A program made the position numbers and the translations under genes. A stretch of DNA of 9,324 nt, from the NCBI GenBank assembly GCA_016929175.1, contig JAFGJI010000077.1, positions 1 to 9,324 on the forward strand. Reading direction: 5' to 3'. Positions 1 to 7,075 of this stretch are shown one piece after another. Numbering within the stretch: position 1 is the first letter of the stretch; each line of letters opens with the position of its first letter. The DNA comes from Thermoplasmatota archaeon. GTDB lineage: Archaea; Thermoplasmatota; Penumbrarchaeia; Penumbrarchaeales; Penumbrarchaeaceae. The notes beneath the pieces were generated by a model. The model was not told where the DNA came from. It did no database searches and worked only from the letters and a program-made list of their open reading frames with translations.

Positions 1-1
1 C

Positions 2-8
2 GGAGGTG
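2..8 (+). promoter_or_regulatory. Ribosome binding site of the ABC ATPase gene
   Basis: GGAGGTG lies five bases before a TTG codon at 14. It is a full match to the archaeal anti-Shine-Dalgarno sequence and decides the unusual TTG start. The promoter, if there is one for this gene, lies outside the window. Confidence 0.8.
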
Positions 9-13
9 CTCAC

Positions 14-955
14 TTGGGTGCAGACCCGGACCTTGTCATCGAACTGAACAAACTTACCAAATATTACGGGAAGTCCAGAGGCATCATCGATGTGGACCTT
101 TCTGTGAGGCGGGGGGAGGTCTTCGGTTTCCTCGGTCCCAACGGAGCCGGGAAGAGCACGGCCATCCGAACAATTTTGGACCTCATCAGACCCACCTCCG
201 GCTGGGCCAGGGTGAACGGGATGGACCCCACGAAGGAGGGTGCCAATGTCAGAAGGTCCGTGGGTTACCTACCGTCGGATTTCGGAACCTACAGATCCAT
301 GACGGCGAAAGCCTACCTTCGCACCCTTCTGGAGATGATGGACCATAAAGGGCCCGACAGGATCAACGAACTCGCAGGGCGGTTGGACCTGGACCTGAAA
401 CGGAGGATCAAGGATTTCTCCCGGGGCAACCGCCAGAAGATCGGTGTGATCTCGGCCTTCATGCACAACCCGAAGCTTGTCATACTGGACGAGCCCACCA
501 CCGGTCTTGACCCCCTCATGCAGCAGGAATTCTACAGGATCGTAATGGAAGAGAAGAGCAAGGGGAATACGGTCTTCCTGTCCTCCCATATCCTGGGTGA
601 AGTGGAGGCGATCTGCGACAGGGTGGGCATCATCAGGGAAGGGAGGCTGATAATGGTGGAGAACATGTCCGCCTTCAAGAGGAAGACCGGAAAGGTCCTG
701 AATGTGGAGTTCGAAAAGAAGGTGGACCCGGACATCTTCATGAGGCTCGAGGGTGTTTCGGACATCAAGGTCGGGGGAGACAATGTCCTGATAATGACGG
801 TATCCTCTCACATAGACGGTGTGATAAAAGAGCTTGCCAAGCATACGGTCATCGATCTCACTTACGACGAGGTATCCCTCGAGGACCTCTTCCTGAAATA
901 TTACGGCAGGGAGAACGTAAACCATAAGGGGAACGGAAAGGGGGTGTTACCGTGA
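14..955 (+). CDS. ABC-2 type transporter, ATP-binding subunit
   Basis: This 313-residue cytoplasmic ATPase would power export through the membrane partner encoded next. Visible motifs are Walker A GPNGAGKST (residues 41-49), a signature of the form FSRGNRQK (135-142, replacing LSGGQ, as is common in the DrrA/CcmA-like group), Walker B with LDEPTTGLDP (158-167; D159, E160) and the switch histidine H192 in SSH. The Q-loop reads LPSDF near residue 88, without the usual glutamine, which this subfamily often tolerates. The C-terminal 100 residues end in VSLEDLFLKYYG, typical of ABC-2 export ATPases. The start is TTG, chosen for the strong Shine-Dalgarno site at 2-8. The stop overlaps the permease start by four bases, so translation is probably coupled. 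The substrate cannot be told from sequence; lipids, peptides or drugs are all possible. Confident of the family, not of the cargo. Confidence 0.95.
   Translation: MGADPDLVIELNKLTKYYGKSRGIIDVDLSVRRGEVFGFLGPNGAGKSTAIRTILDLIRPTSGWARVNGMDPTKEGANVRRSVGYLPSDFGTYRSMTAKAYLRTLLEMMDHKGPDRINELAGRLDLDLKRRIKDFSRGNRQKIGVISAFMHNPKLVILDEPTTGLDPLMQQEFYRIVMEEKSKGNTVFLSSHILGEVEAICDRVGIIREGRLIMVENMSAFKRKTGKVLNVEFEKKVDPDIFMRLEGVSDIKVGGDNVLIMTVSSHIDGVIKELAKHTVIDLTYDEVSLEDLFLKYYGRENVNHKGNGKGVLP
940..946 (+). promoter_or_regulatory. Ribosome binding site of the ABC permease gene
   Basis: GGGGGTG lies inside the end of the ATPase gene, five bases before the GTG start at 952. It differs at one base from the GGAGGTG of the first gene and has the same spacing, which supports the GTG start and the 4-base overlap. 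Confidence 0.7.
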
Positions 956-2259
956 AGCTCCCCCTCTTCAAGGCCGCCTTCAAGGACCAGCAGACCTCGA
1001 TGTGGGTATACGTGGGGGTCATGCTGTTCTACGGATTACTGATAATGGTCGCCTACCTTTCGGTGGAGGACATGATGAGCGATCCCTTCTCGAGTGTTGA
1101 GGGCGTAACCCTGACGAAGATAGGCACGAATGATGACGATGATGTGTTCAACCTCAAATGGGAGACACGGACGGGGACGGCGGCCCATGTGGCGTTCGGT
1201 TTTGATATGGACGAGAACATGGACTGGGCCAATCTCACGATAGAGGACATCGGTGCTTTCGATCCAGGCCAGTTCGAGGAGTTGTTCGCCGATCATATTA
1301 GAAATATCTCTCTGGAGGAGTACCTTAGGGAGAACCCTGCCCTTATGGAATTCTTCGAGAACTACACCCATGACAATGGAGATGACATGGACTATCCCGC
1401 CCCCATACCGTTCCCGGATGGGGGCCCGGGGATCGAGCTTGTTTATTTCGGGGAGGGTACCTATGCAAACTTCACGAACAGCGGTACATCCAGGCTCTTC
1501 GTGGTCGGCCTCATCCCCAACGACTGGAACCTCTCGAACATCACTTTCCTCGGACCGGTGTCCGCCATGGACCTCCGGCAGATGTCCGATTTCGACGAAT
1601 ACCTCGAGGACAACCCGATGATGAAGGCATTCTTCGGAGAGGCTGCCATATCGTTTACCGAGCTTGACGGTTTCATAGCTCTTGAATACTTCTCCATGTG
1701 GCCTCTGATGCTCCTGATCTTCCTTGCCATAAAGACCGGAGGGACCGTATCGAAGCATGTTGACGATCAATCCATCGACATCCTGCTGGCGACCGGTTAT
1801 TCGCGGATAAGGTTCCTCAACGAGAAGATGCTTGTCGTGGCCATGAACCTTGTCCTTGTGGTCCTTGCCGCCTGGGTCGGTGTGGTGCTTGGAATAATGA
1901 TGATCGGTAAGCCCGTTCCCGTCGCAGGGATCACATTCTCTTTCCTCGGCTCGATCCCGCTGGCCATCGGTATGATCGGCCTCTCTCTCCTTCTATCGGT
2001 TCTGATCGATGAGAACTCGAAGACCACGGGTGCCATCATGGGCCTCACCATCTTCATGTTCATGATCCAGATAGTATCGAACATCGCCGGATGGCAGGAT
2101 GGTCTCGGATACATATCCCTGTTCACATATTATGACATGAGCCAGTTGATGATCGACAGGGCATTCGACCTGGTCAATGTAATTGTACCCTCGGCGATCG
2201 GTATCATCTCGATAGCGGCATCATACATTCTCTTTAAGAGAAAGGAGATCCACGCATAA
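952..2259 (+). CDS. ABC-2 type transporter permease with large external loop
   Basis: This 435-residue membrane protein is the partner of the upstream ATPase. Six hydrophobic segments can be seen, near residues 17-36, 239-260, 294-318, 328-352, 360-380 and 408-428, matching the six-helix ABC-2 fold. A short basic N-terminus (K2, K7, K11) should be cytoplasmic, so the long segment 37-238 is predicted to be outside. This loop is acidic and has six N-X-S/T sequons (N94, N118, N137, N173, N193, N196), fitting archaeal N-glycosylation at the surface. A short motif, E-Y-L-x2-N-P-x4-F-F, occurs twice in it (residues 123-135 and 216-228). Cytoplasmic residues 261-293, between helices 2 and 3, include DDQSIDILLATG and resemble the coupling region of ABC-2 permeases. 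The GTG start overlaps the ATPase stop. The gene ends directly against the stop of the convergent gene. Cargo unknown. Confidence 0.9.
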   Translation: MKLPLFKAAFKDQQTSMWVYVGVMLFYGLLIMVAYLSVEDMMSDPFSSVEGVTLTKIGTNDDDDVFNLKWETRTGTAAHVAFGFDMDENMDWANLTIEDIGAFDPGQFEELFADHIRNISLEEYLRENPALMEFFENYTHDNGDDMDYPAPIPFPDGGPGIELVYFGEGTYANFTNSGTSRLFVVGLIPNDWNLSNITFLGPVSAMDLRQMSDFDEYLEDNPMMKAFFGEAAISFTELDGFIALEYFSMWPLMLLIFLAIKTGGTVSKHVDDQSIDILLATGYSRIRFLNEKMLVVAMNLVLVVLAAWVGVVLGIMMIGKPVPVAGITFSFLGSIPLAIGMIGLSLLLSVLIDENSKTTGAIMGLTIFMFMIQIVSNIAGWQDGLGYISLFTYYDMSQLMIDRAFDLVNVIVPSAIGIISIAASYILFKRKEIHA

Positions 2260-4059
2260 TCAGAGGATCCGCTCCTCCTGAAAGGGCCCCACCAGATGGA
2301 AGTCGATATCGGTATGCCGGTAATCGATCCAATCCCTTGAAAGGACCCCATGACGGAACCCCTTCAACCTGAGAGACTTGCGGTTATCCCTCTCCCTGAA
2401 TTCGAGGATGCCATCCATCAGGTACTCGATGGAGTTCTCCATGCTCTCCGGGTGGACCCCAGTCGCCATATCAAGGATGTTCGTGAAACGGTAGGATTTG
2501 GACCGTGCTATCAGCACCTGCAGGAATTTCATTAGATCACCGGGGTCCGTTCGGGAGATCAGGGGCGATAGTGAATTGATCAGGAGCACGCCTCCGTGGA
2601 ACTCCGAAACGAGCTCCTCCATGAGGGATACCAGGTCCATCTGGAACCTCTTGAAGTCTTCCCTGTCCTCGATATTGAATATCCTGTGTCCCTCCTTGAG
2701 AACCCTGCCATCCATGTGTTTCGAAAAGAGATCGTACATTCTCACCAGGCCTTCCTGATTGTACATCCTGAACTCGGGTACCTGCCTGATGATCCCGTGC
2801 ATGACCTCCTTCATTGCACGGTTGGATGAAACGTATATCACGGGGATACCCTGGGAGAGGCTGCAGGCCATCAATTTGTCCAATACCACCTCCTTCCCGC
2901 TGAAAGCGGGGCCCTTGAGCAGAACCTGGGAGCCGGAGGGGACGCCTCCATGAAGTAGCTGGTCTAGCCTCGGGATGAGAGACTGGATGAAGTCGATGTT
3001 CCTGGCATCCGCTTTTATGACCGGTTTCTTGCCCTTCGGACCATGATGGAGCTTCTGAAGGTAGAATTGCGCCTCCTTGTTCCGGGGGGACATGGAAAGG
3101 ACGATCGTGTAAAGTTCGGTTGCCGTATTCCTGTTGCCTACTTTGAACGCCGACCTTGCCCTGTCAAGAAGTTTTCTGATATCCGGAGTTCCCTCCTCTT
3201 CAGGAGACATTTTTTCTCCGCAGTTCGGGCAGGTCCCCCCGCCTTCCTCCGGGGAAAAAACCATCCTTGCCCCGCATCGGGGGCATTGTTTTGGGAAAGA
3301 ACCATTAGCCCCCTCCTTTTTTGTGAGATCGAATGATTCCCCCAGGGGTTTCTTGGTGTCTCTAACGTAAGAGGTGAACGAGATGATGTTCCTGGCCTCC
3401 CTGGCCGCATGGTCAGGTTCAGGGCCTGTTTCGACCTTCGATGAGGTTTCCATCCTTTCCCGGTATTGGTCCCTGTCCGGTTCGATGTCCGGTTGTGGCT
3501 CGTCGGGGGGGGTCTCAGGATCGTTCTCGATCACTGGAGGCATTTCAATGTCGGTATCCAGGTCCTCATCATCATCCTCCAGATCCTCGGCCAGGGGTGT
3601 GGGTTCGGGAAGTTCGCCCTCAAGTGGATAATCTGGCTCCTGTTCGGTATCCATATCGGGCGGTATTGTCTCGGACATGATCCTGTCGAACGTCACATCG
3701 TCGACCTTGAACTTCTCCTTTAGAGCCCTGAGCATTGACATCTCATCATCGGAAATGGTCCCATCCTTCAATGCATGGCTTATCATGTCCCTCATGATAA
3801 CATCCGTGCTCTGTTCGATCATCACAGTTTCCGACCCTTTACGTGGGGGCCGGTCTTCTATGTTCAAAGCCTCCAGGACCAGATCCCTGTCCTCGGCTTC
3901 ATCGGGAACGGGAGGGATGGCCTGTTCTGTCACTTGGGTTTCCCTCTCCTCGTTTTCCTCCCTGATTGGGGCTTCCTCGACAACGGTATCCTTCTTGCGC
4001 CTGCTGGTCCTTGAACGCTTTTTCGATCGTCCACCCGTTTTTTTCCTGCCCAATCTCAT
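2260..4059 (-). CDS. Multidomain protein: basic tail, TerB-like segment, zinc ribbon, TPR-like segment, degenerate KaiC/RAD55-like domain
   Basis: This 599-residue protein has no name I recognise. In order it has a Lys/Arg-rich tail (1-24), a helical segment (about 81-131) with DGTISDDE like TerB or SHOCT-type domains, a strongly acidic Pro-rich linker (about 135-200), a C4 zinc ribbon (C259, C262, C277, C280), a TPR-like helical pair (292-338) and a RecA-fold domain of the KaiC/RAD55 type (about 355-599). The P-loop is GPAFSGKE (383-390), with Glu where Ser/Thr should follow Lys. The Walker B strand reads VLLINS, with Asn495 for Asp. The strand after the P-loop reads VIYVSSNR, without the usual catalytic Glu pair. 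It may bind but not hydrolyse ATP, or be a scaffold; regulatory or nucleic-acid roles are inference only. The start was set at ATG 4059 rather than a GTG at 4101: GGAGGT sits at 4074-4069, nothing precedes the GTG, and the likely transcription start lies downstream of it. Confidence 0.85.
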   Translation of the reverse strand: MRLGRKKTGGRSKKRSRTSRRKKDTVVEEAPIREENEERETQVTEQAIPPVPDEAEDRDLVLEALNIEDRPPRKGSETVMIEQSTDVIMRDMISHALKDGTISDDEMSMLRALKEKFKVDDVTFDRIMSETIPPDMDTEQEPDYPLEGELPEPTPLAEDLEDDDEDLDTDIEMPPVIENDPETPPDEPQPDIEPDRDQYRERMETSSKVETGPEPDHAAREARNIISFTSYVRDTKKPLGESFDLTKKEGANGSFPKQCPRCGARMVFSPEEGGGTCPNCGEKMSPEEEGTPDIRKLLDRARSAFKVGNRNTATELYTIVLSMSPRNKEAQFYLQKLHHGPKGKKPVIKADARNIDFIQSLIPRLDQLLHGGVPSGSQVLLKGPAFSGKEVVLDKLMACSLSQGIPVIYVSSNRAMKEVMHGIIRQVPEFRMYNQEGLVRMYDLFSKHMDGRVLKEGHRIFNIEDREDFKRFQMDLVSLMEELVSEFHGGVLLINSLSPLISRTDPGDLMKFLQVLIARSKSYRFTNILDMATGVHPESMENSIEYLMDGILEFRERDNRKSLRLKGFRHGVLSRDWIDYRHTDIDFHLVGPFQEERIL

Positions 4060-4068
4060 CCATCCAGA

Positions 4069-4074
4069 ACCTCC
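4069..4074 (-). promoter_or_regulatory. Ribosome binding site deciding the start of the multidomain RecA-like gene
   Basis: GGAGGT on the minus strand lies nine bases before the ATG at 4059. The longer in-frame alternative, GTG at 4101, has no purine-rich site in front of it. Confidence 0.6.
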
Positions 4075-4116
4075 GGGTCCGACACAGCAGGAGGTATTCA
4101 CGGTGGAATGGTCGGT

Positions 4117-4124
4117 TATATCAA
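4117..4124 (-). promoter_or_regulatory. Archaeal TATA-like box for the multidomain RecA-like gene
   Basis: TTGATATA on the minus strand sits right at the end of the helicase gene and nearly touches its stop codon (4127-4125). At the usual spacing of about 25 bases, transcription would begin near 4094, giving a leader of about 35 bases before the ATG at 4059. The same octamer precedes the gene starting at 7032. Confidence 0.5.
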
Positions 4125-6281
4125 TTAAGCTTTTCCTAAAAAGAATTCGCGGACGTCATCAAGGTCGCTCTTTGATCCTTTGAGGTCCGGAATGTTCTCT
4201 TTGAAATGTACTGCCCTTTTATCCAATATGAAGGCCAGACCCCGTTCGGTCTCTGACCTGATCATCCTGCCGATGGCCTGCAGAAGCCTCCGTGACGCGG
4301 GTGCGTGTACGGTATATTCCCAACCCTTGCCGAACTTCATGTCGTAATAGGAGGAAAGCGCTCGCTGCCTCGCATTCGGTTTGGGATACGGAATTCCAAC
4401 GATCAGGACCATCTCAAGACTTTCACCGGGATAGTCCATACCTTCCGAGAGCCGGCCCCCAAGCACCGATACAAGAACCCCGTTCCTGCTTGATCTGAAC
4501 CTTTCGGCAAGGTCCATGATATCGGATTGATGCGACCCTCTCTCTTCGATATAGACCGGTCTTTCCATAATTATCTCGGGGGGCAGCACCGTCCCGTCCT
4601 CCAGTTCCAGGTTTCCGAGGATGGACCCCATCAGGTCAAAGGATGGGAAAAATACCGCGGTGTTCCTGTCAGGGGCCGAACCAAGCATCCTCAGGACCCT
4701 TTCCCTGTATCTGGACCTCATGTCGGGCTGCTTCATCATGGTCTCGTAATTGGTGGAGAGGTCATCAATGTACATCACTTTCCTGTTCACGGCGGGGAAC
4801 GGGGGTGGAAGCTTCACGAGTGGAGTGTCGGAAGGGAGCCCGATGGTGTCCCGGTATTCGTCAAGCGGGCTCAGGGTCCCGGAGAGATGGATGGAGGAGA
4901 ATGCCTCTTTCAGTGCACTCGTGATGAGGCCAGGGTCCATTGCGAACGCTTCGAGCAAGAGTTCCCCCCCGCGCTTCCCCTTCACTATCAGCGGCGTGTA
5001 TCTTTCGAATTCAAGCTCGTTCCAGAGAAGGTAGAACCTTGCCACTGAATGGATGTAAGACCGTGGAAGCTTCCCTTCCGCTTTCCTTCTATCCTGGATC
5101 GCCATTCCATGCTGGAGCATCTCCGATGCCATGGAGGTAATATTGTTCGAGTTTGTCCTGAACAGGACCATCATCGTTTCCGTCAAAGTGGAAGGGGGAA
5201 CCAGCCCGTCCTCATCGATAAGGAACTCCAGGGCGATCTCTTCCATTGCATCCGAAACGGTCTGTATGAAACCGTTGATGGTCCTCCCCCCACCGATATC
5301 GTGGTCCCCGTTCTTTTCAACCTCGAGCTGTGCAAGTTTCAGAGTGACCGTCGAGAGGGTGATGGACCCGAGGTCTCTGGCAAATGAGGCCAGGTTATGG
5401 GCTTCATCAACGATCACTATGATATCCTCCAGTGTGCAACCCATCCACTCGAGCAGCCTCCTTCTGATGAATGGGGAGAGGAAGAAGATGTAAGGGGCCG
5501 TGACAAGTACGGCCTCCGCGATCATTAGCTTGGTGACCTCGTACGGGCATATATCCAGCTCCAGGCTCCTGGCCACGAGCTCTTCGGCAGTAGGGGAATT
5601 TTCCCTTGCCCATCTTCGGACCTCAAGACCGTCATCCAGAAGGAATGCGGAATAATATTTGCATTCCTTTCCACCAGTCGGCTTTCCAAGGAGGGCGCAG
5701 TTGGTATTCCTCTTGCGCTCCCCACACATCTTGGAAAGCTCTTCAGGGTTTCCCGTAATGAATTCGGGGTCCTCCGATGTGAGAGGACACATGTTGTTCC
5801 TCCCCTGGAGAGCCGCGCATATGCCGTTCTTGAGCCCCCCGTCCCATGGGGAATCCGGACCCCATTGTGTGTATCGCTGTGGTTCGGCGCTCCTTGCCGT
5901 TGAGGACGCATTCCCGATATCGTTGTTTAGCTCTTCAAGGATCCGATCGACCATGTCATCGGCCGGAAGTGTGGTACTTACCTCTTCAGAACAGGCTGGT
6001 AATAGTCTGTTCCTTATCTTTCGGAATTCCTCCACCACCTGCTTTTGCTGGGAGTTTGTACGAGTGAGGTAAAGGACACGTTTTCGACCTTCATAAGCCG
6101 CGGCCAGGCACGGAGCAAGGGCTGAAACGGTCTTTCCAGAGCCCGTCCCCGCCTCTATCACAACATGCCCCCTTTCGGAAACCGCCCTGTTTATGTTCTC
6201 TATAATATCGAGTTGGATCGGGCGGGGTTCGTAAGGAAACAGCTTCATCGGGTCCATCGGTTTCCGCTTTCCATTGACCAT
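4125..6281 (-). CDS. XPD/Rad3-family ATP-dependent DNA helicase with iron-sulfur cluster
   Basis: A 718-residue superfamily 2 helicase expected to unwind DNA 5' to 3'. In archaea the XPD role in repair is presumed from the eukaryotic TFIIH subunit. Visible motifs are a Q-like FPYEPRPIQ (15-23), Walker A EAGTGSGKT (43-51), motif Ia LTRTNSQQ (72-79), DEAH (292-295), motif III-like HLSGTLSP (465-472), motif V GRLSEGMDYPG (609-619) and motif VI QAIGRMIRS (668-676). Four cysteines placed like the XPD 4Fe-4S ligands are C165 (GRNNMC), C186, C207 and C245 (ICPYE); C154 and C195 are extra. About 50 residues before the cluster (roughly 95-150) appear to be an insertion relative to compact archaeal XPD. 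The start is the first ATG. No ribosome binding site is seen before it, so the in-frame ATGs at residues 9 and 12 remain possible. DinG/YoaA-type helicases are the main alternative, but the cysteine pattern and motifs fit XPD better. Confidence 0.93.
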   Translation of the reverse strand: MVNGKRKPMDPMKLFPYEPRPIQLDIIENINRAVSERGHVVIEAGTGSGKTVSALAPCLAAAYEGRKRVLYLTRTNSQQKQVVEEFRKIRNRLLPACSEEVSTTLPADDMVDRILEELNNDIGNASSTARSAEPQRYTQWGPDSPWDGGLKNGICAALQGRNNMCPLTSEDPEFITGNPEELSKMCGERKRNTNCALLGKPTGGKECKYYSAFLLDDGLEVRRWARENSPTAEELVARSLELDICPYEVTKLMIAEAVLVTAPYIFFLSPFIRRRLLEWMGCTLEDIIVIVDEAHNLASFARDLGSITLSTVTLKLAQLEVEKNGDHDIGGGRTINGFIQTVSDAMEEIALEFLIDEDGLVPPSTLTETMMVLFRTNSNNITSMASEMLQHGMAIQDRRKAEGKLPRSYIHSVARFYLLWNELEFERYTPLIVKGKRGGELLLEAFAMDPGLITSALKEAFSSIHLSGTLSPLDEYRDTIGLPSDTPLVKLPPPFPAVNRKVMYIDDLSTNYETMMKQPDMRSRYRERVLRMLGSAPDRNTAVFFPSFDLMGSILGNLELEDGTVLPPEIIMERPVYIEERGSHQSDIMDLAERFRSSRNGVLVSVLGGRLSEGMDYPGESLEMVLIVGIPYPKPNARQRALSSYYDMKFGKGWEYTVHAPASRRLLQAIGRMIRSETERGLAFILDKRAVHFKENIPDLKGSKSDLDDVREFFLGKA

Positions 6282-6321
6282 TTGGGCTTAAAGGAAGGAT
6301 GCGGAGAGGGTTCGCCGAAAG

Positions 6322-6330
6322 AGAAATTAG
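6322..6330. promoter_or_regulatory. AT-rich patch, possible shared promoter of two divergent genes
   Basis: In the 100-base gap between the helicase start (6281, minus) and the zinc-ribbon gene (6382, plus), the only AT-rich patch reads AGAAATTAG on the plus strand. It is placed so that transcripts could begin about 25-30 bases away on either side, with leaders of about 20-30 bases. The match to a TATA box is weak in both directions. Confidence 0.25.
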
Positions 6331-6359
6331 TCCGATACCTTTTACCATAGGAGATCATA

Positions 6360-6371
6360 CCTGTCGACAGG
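6360..6371. promoter_or_regulatory. Perfect 12-base palindrome overlapping a ribosome binding site
   Basis: CCTGTCGACAGG is its own reverse complement. Its last three bases (AGG) are the start of the AGGAGG ribosome binding site of the zinc-ribbon gene. It could be a protein-binding operator or a short mRNA hairpin; chance is also possible. Confidence 0.35.
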
Positions 6372-6374
6372 AGG
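6369..6374 (+). promoter_or_regulatory. Ribosome binding site of the zinc-ribbon gene
   Basis: AGGAGG lies seven bases before the GTG at 6382. This spacing favours GTG over the in-frame ATGs at 6388 and 6391, which are 13 and 16 bases away. Confidence 0.75.
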
Positions 6375-6381
6375 CGGGCCC

Positions 6382-6762
6382 GTGAGAATGATGGTGAAAT
6401 GCGGGGATGAGAACTGCAAGACAGAATTCTACGTTGACAGCAAGGAGCCGGTCTGGGTATGTACCAAATGCGGTAGGGAGATCACCAACCGTTACTACCC
6501 TTTCCTGACAGCGAAGCTGATGCAGGCCAAGATCGATGGAGATCCTGCCAATTGGAAGGAAATGTATTCCGAACTTCTCAGGTCCGCAAGGATAGAGATC
6601 GCTGCAAGAGGCGTCAGGACGGAGGAGGTTGCATTCCTTGAGAAGGCGGCATCGGAACTCGCGGGCCCAGGCTCACTATCCAATAGCGAATGGCGTTCGA
6701 AACACGATATGCTGCTTCAACAAGCCAGAGAATTCATCCTTTCGATCGAACAGGCGGGATAG
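6382..6762 (+). CDS. Small zinc-ribbon protein of unknown function
   Basis: A 126-residue soluble protein. The first 35 residues hold a likely zinc ribbon with C7-x4-C12 and C27-x2-C30, the second knuckle reading CTKCGRE. The remaining 90 residues are rich in Ala, Glu, Leu and Arg and should be mostly helical, with a probable break at Gly-Pro-Gly near 95-98. No enzyme motif is seen. Such proteins often bind nucleic acid or a partner protein, but nothing here says which. The GTG start is supported by AGGAGG seven bases upstream. It is divergent from the helicase gene and ends 18 bases from the stop of the convergent 83-residue gene. No related gene is adjacent, apart from the multidomain protein at 2260-4059, which also carries a C4 ribbon of different spacing. 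Confidence 0.8.
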   Translation: MRMMVKCGDENCKTEFYVDSKEPVWVCTKCGREITNRYYPFLTAKLMQAKIDGDPANWKEMYSELLRSARIEIAARGVRTEEVAFLEKAASELAGPGSLSNSEWRSKHDMLLQQAREFILSIEQAG

Positions 6763-6780
6763 TCCTTCCATCACCGCATG

Positions 6781-7032
6781 TCATTCGCCCTCGATCCTCT
6801 CTTCCTCTTCCGGGGTAATGAAACTTGAACCCGTCCTTCCGCCCCCCTTGGAGAGGACCGCCGGTTGTGAAACGTCCCTTTTCATCCCGTCCCTTTCCTC
6901 GGAATAATGGATATATTCCTGGATATCCTTCTCGTACTCGTCCAGTTCCTCGTTGATCAGTGTCATCTTCTGGTTGGGTGTCTCTTCGATCTTCCCGATC
7001 CCGAAGAACCTCTTCAGACCTTCCAATACCAT
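6781..7032 (-). CDS. Small hypothetical protein with amphipathic N-terminus
   Basis: An 83-residue protein that I do not recognise. The first 14 residues (MVLEGLKRFFGIGK) could form a short amphipathic, membrane-touching helix (L3, L6, F9, F10, I12 against K7, R8, K14). Residues 22-48 are acidic and probably helical or coiled coil, with many Glu, Asp and Tyr. The tail has a Gly-rich turn and ends in a run of Glu. It is read as the real frame because it has a normal ATG, a TATA-like box about 45 bases upstream and protein-like amino acid use; overlapping frames on this stretch are Arg/Gly/Ser-rich. No clear ribosome binding site is seen. It lies downstream of the PurP gene on the same strand but seems to have its own promoter. 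Confidence 0.6.
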   Translation of the reverse strand: MVLEGLKRFFGIGKIEETPNQKMTLINEELDEYEKDIQEYIHYSEERDGMKRDVSQPAVLSKGGGRTGSSFITPEEEERIEGE

Positions 7033-7075
7033 GATCGAAACCCCACAATGGCATTTTGAGTATGGTCCGGGTGAC

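Noticed and set aside
269..925. Long minus-strand open frame (218 codons) inside the ABC ATPase gene
   Set aside because: It is the antisense of a clear ABC ATPase, is rich in His, Val and Asp with no motif, and has no start signal.
1036..1770. Minus-strand open frame of 244 codons inside the permease gene
   Set aside because: Antisense shadow of the permease loop, with unusual His/Arg/Glu use and no recognisable domain.
4060..4101. GTG at 4101 as the start of the multidomain protein
   Set aside because: No ribosome binding site before it and probably upstream of the transcript start; the ATG at 4059 has GGAGGT at a suitable distance.
3677..4183. Plus-strand Ser-rich open frame opposite the N-terminus of the multidomain protein
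   Set aside because: Low-complexity Ser/Arg/Leu composition produced by the antisense of acidic and basic stretches; no ribosome binding site.
6734..7054. Alternative 106-codon minus-strand frame overlapping the 83-residue gene
   Set aside because: Arg/Gly/Asp-rich with no hydrophobic core, and it overlaps the end of the zinc-ribbon gene.
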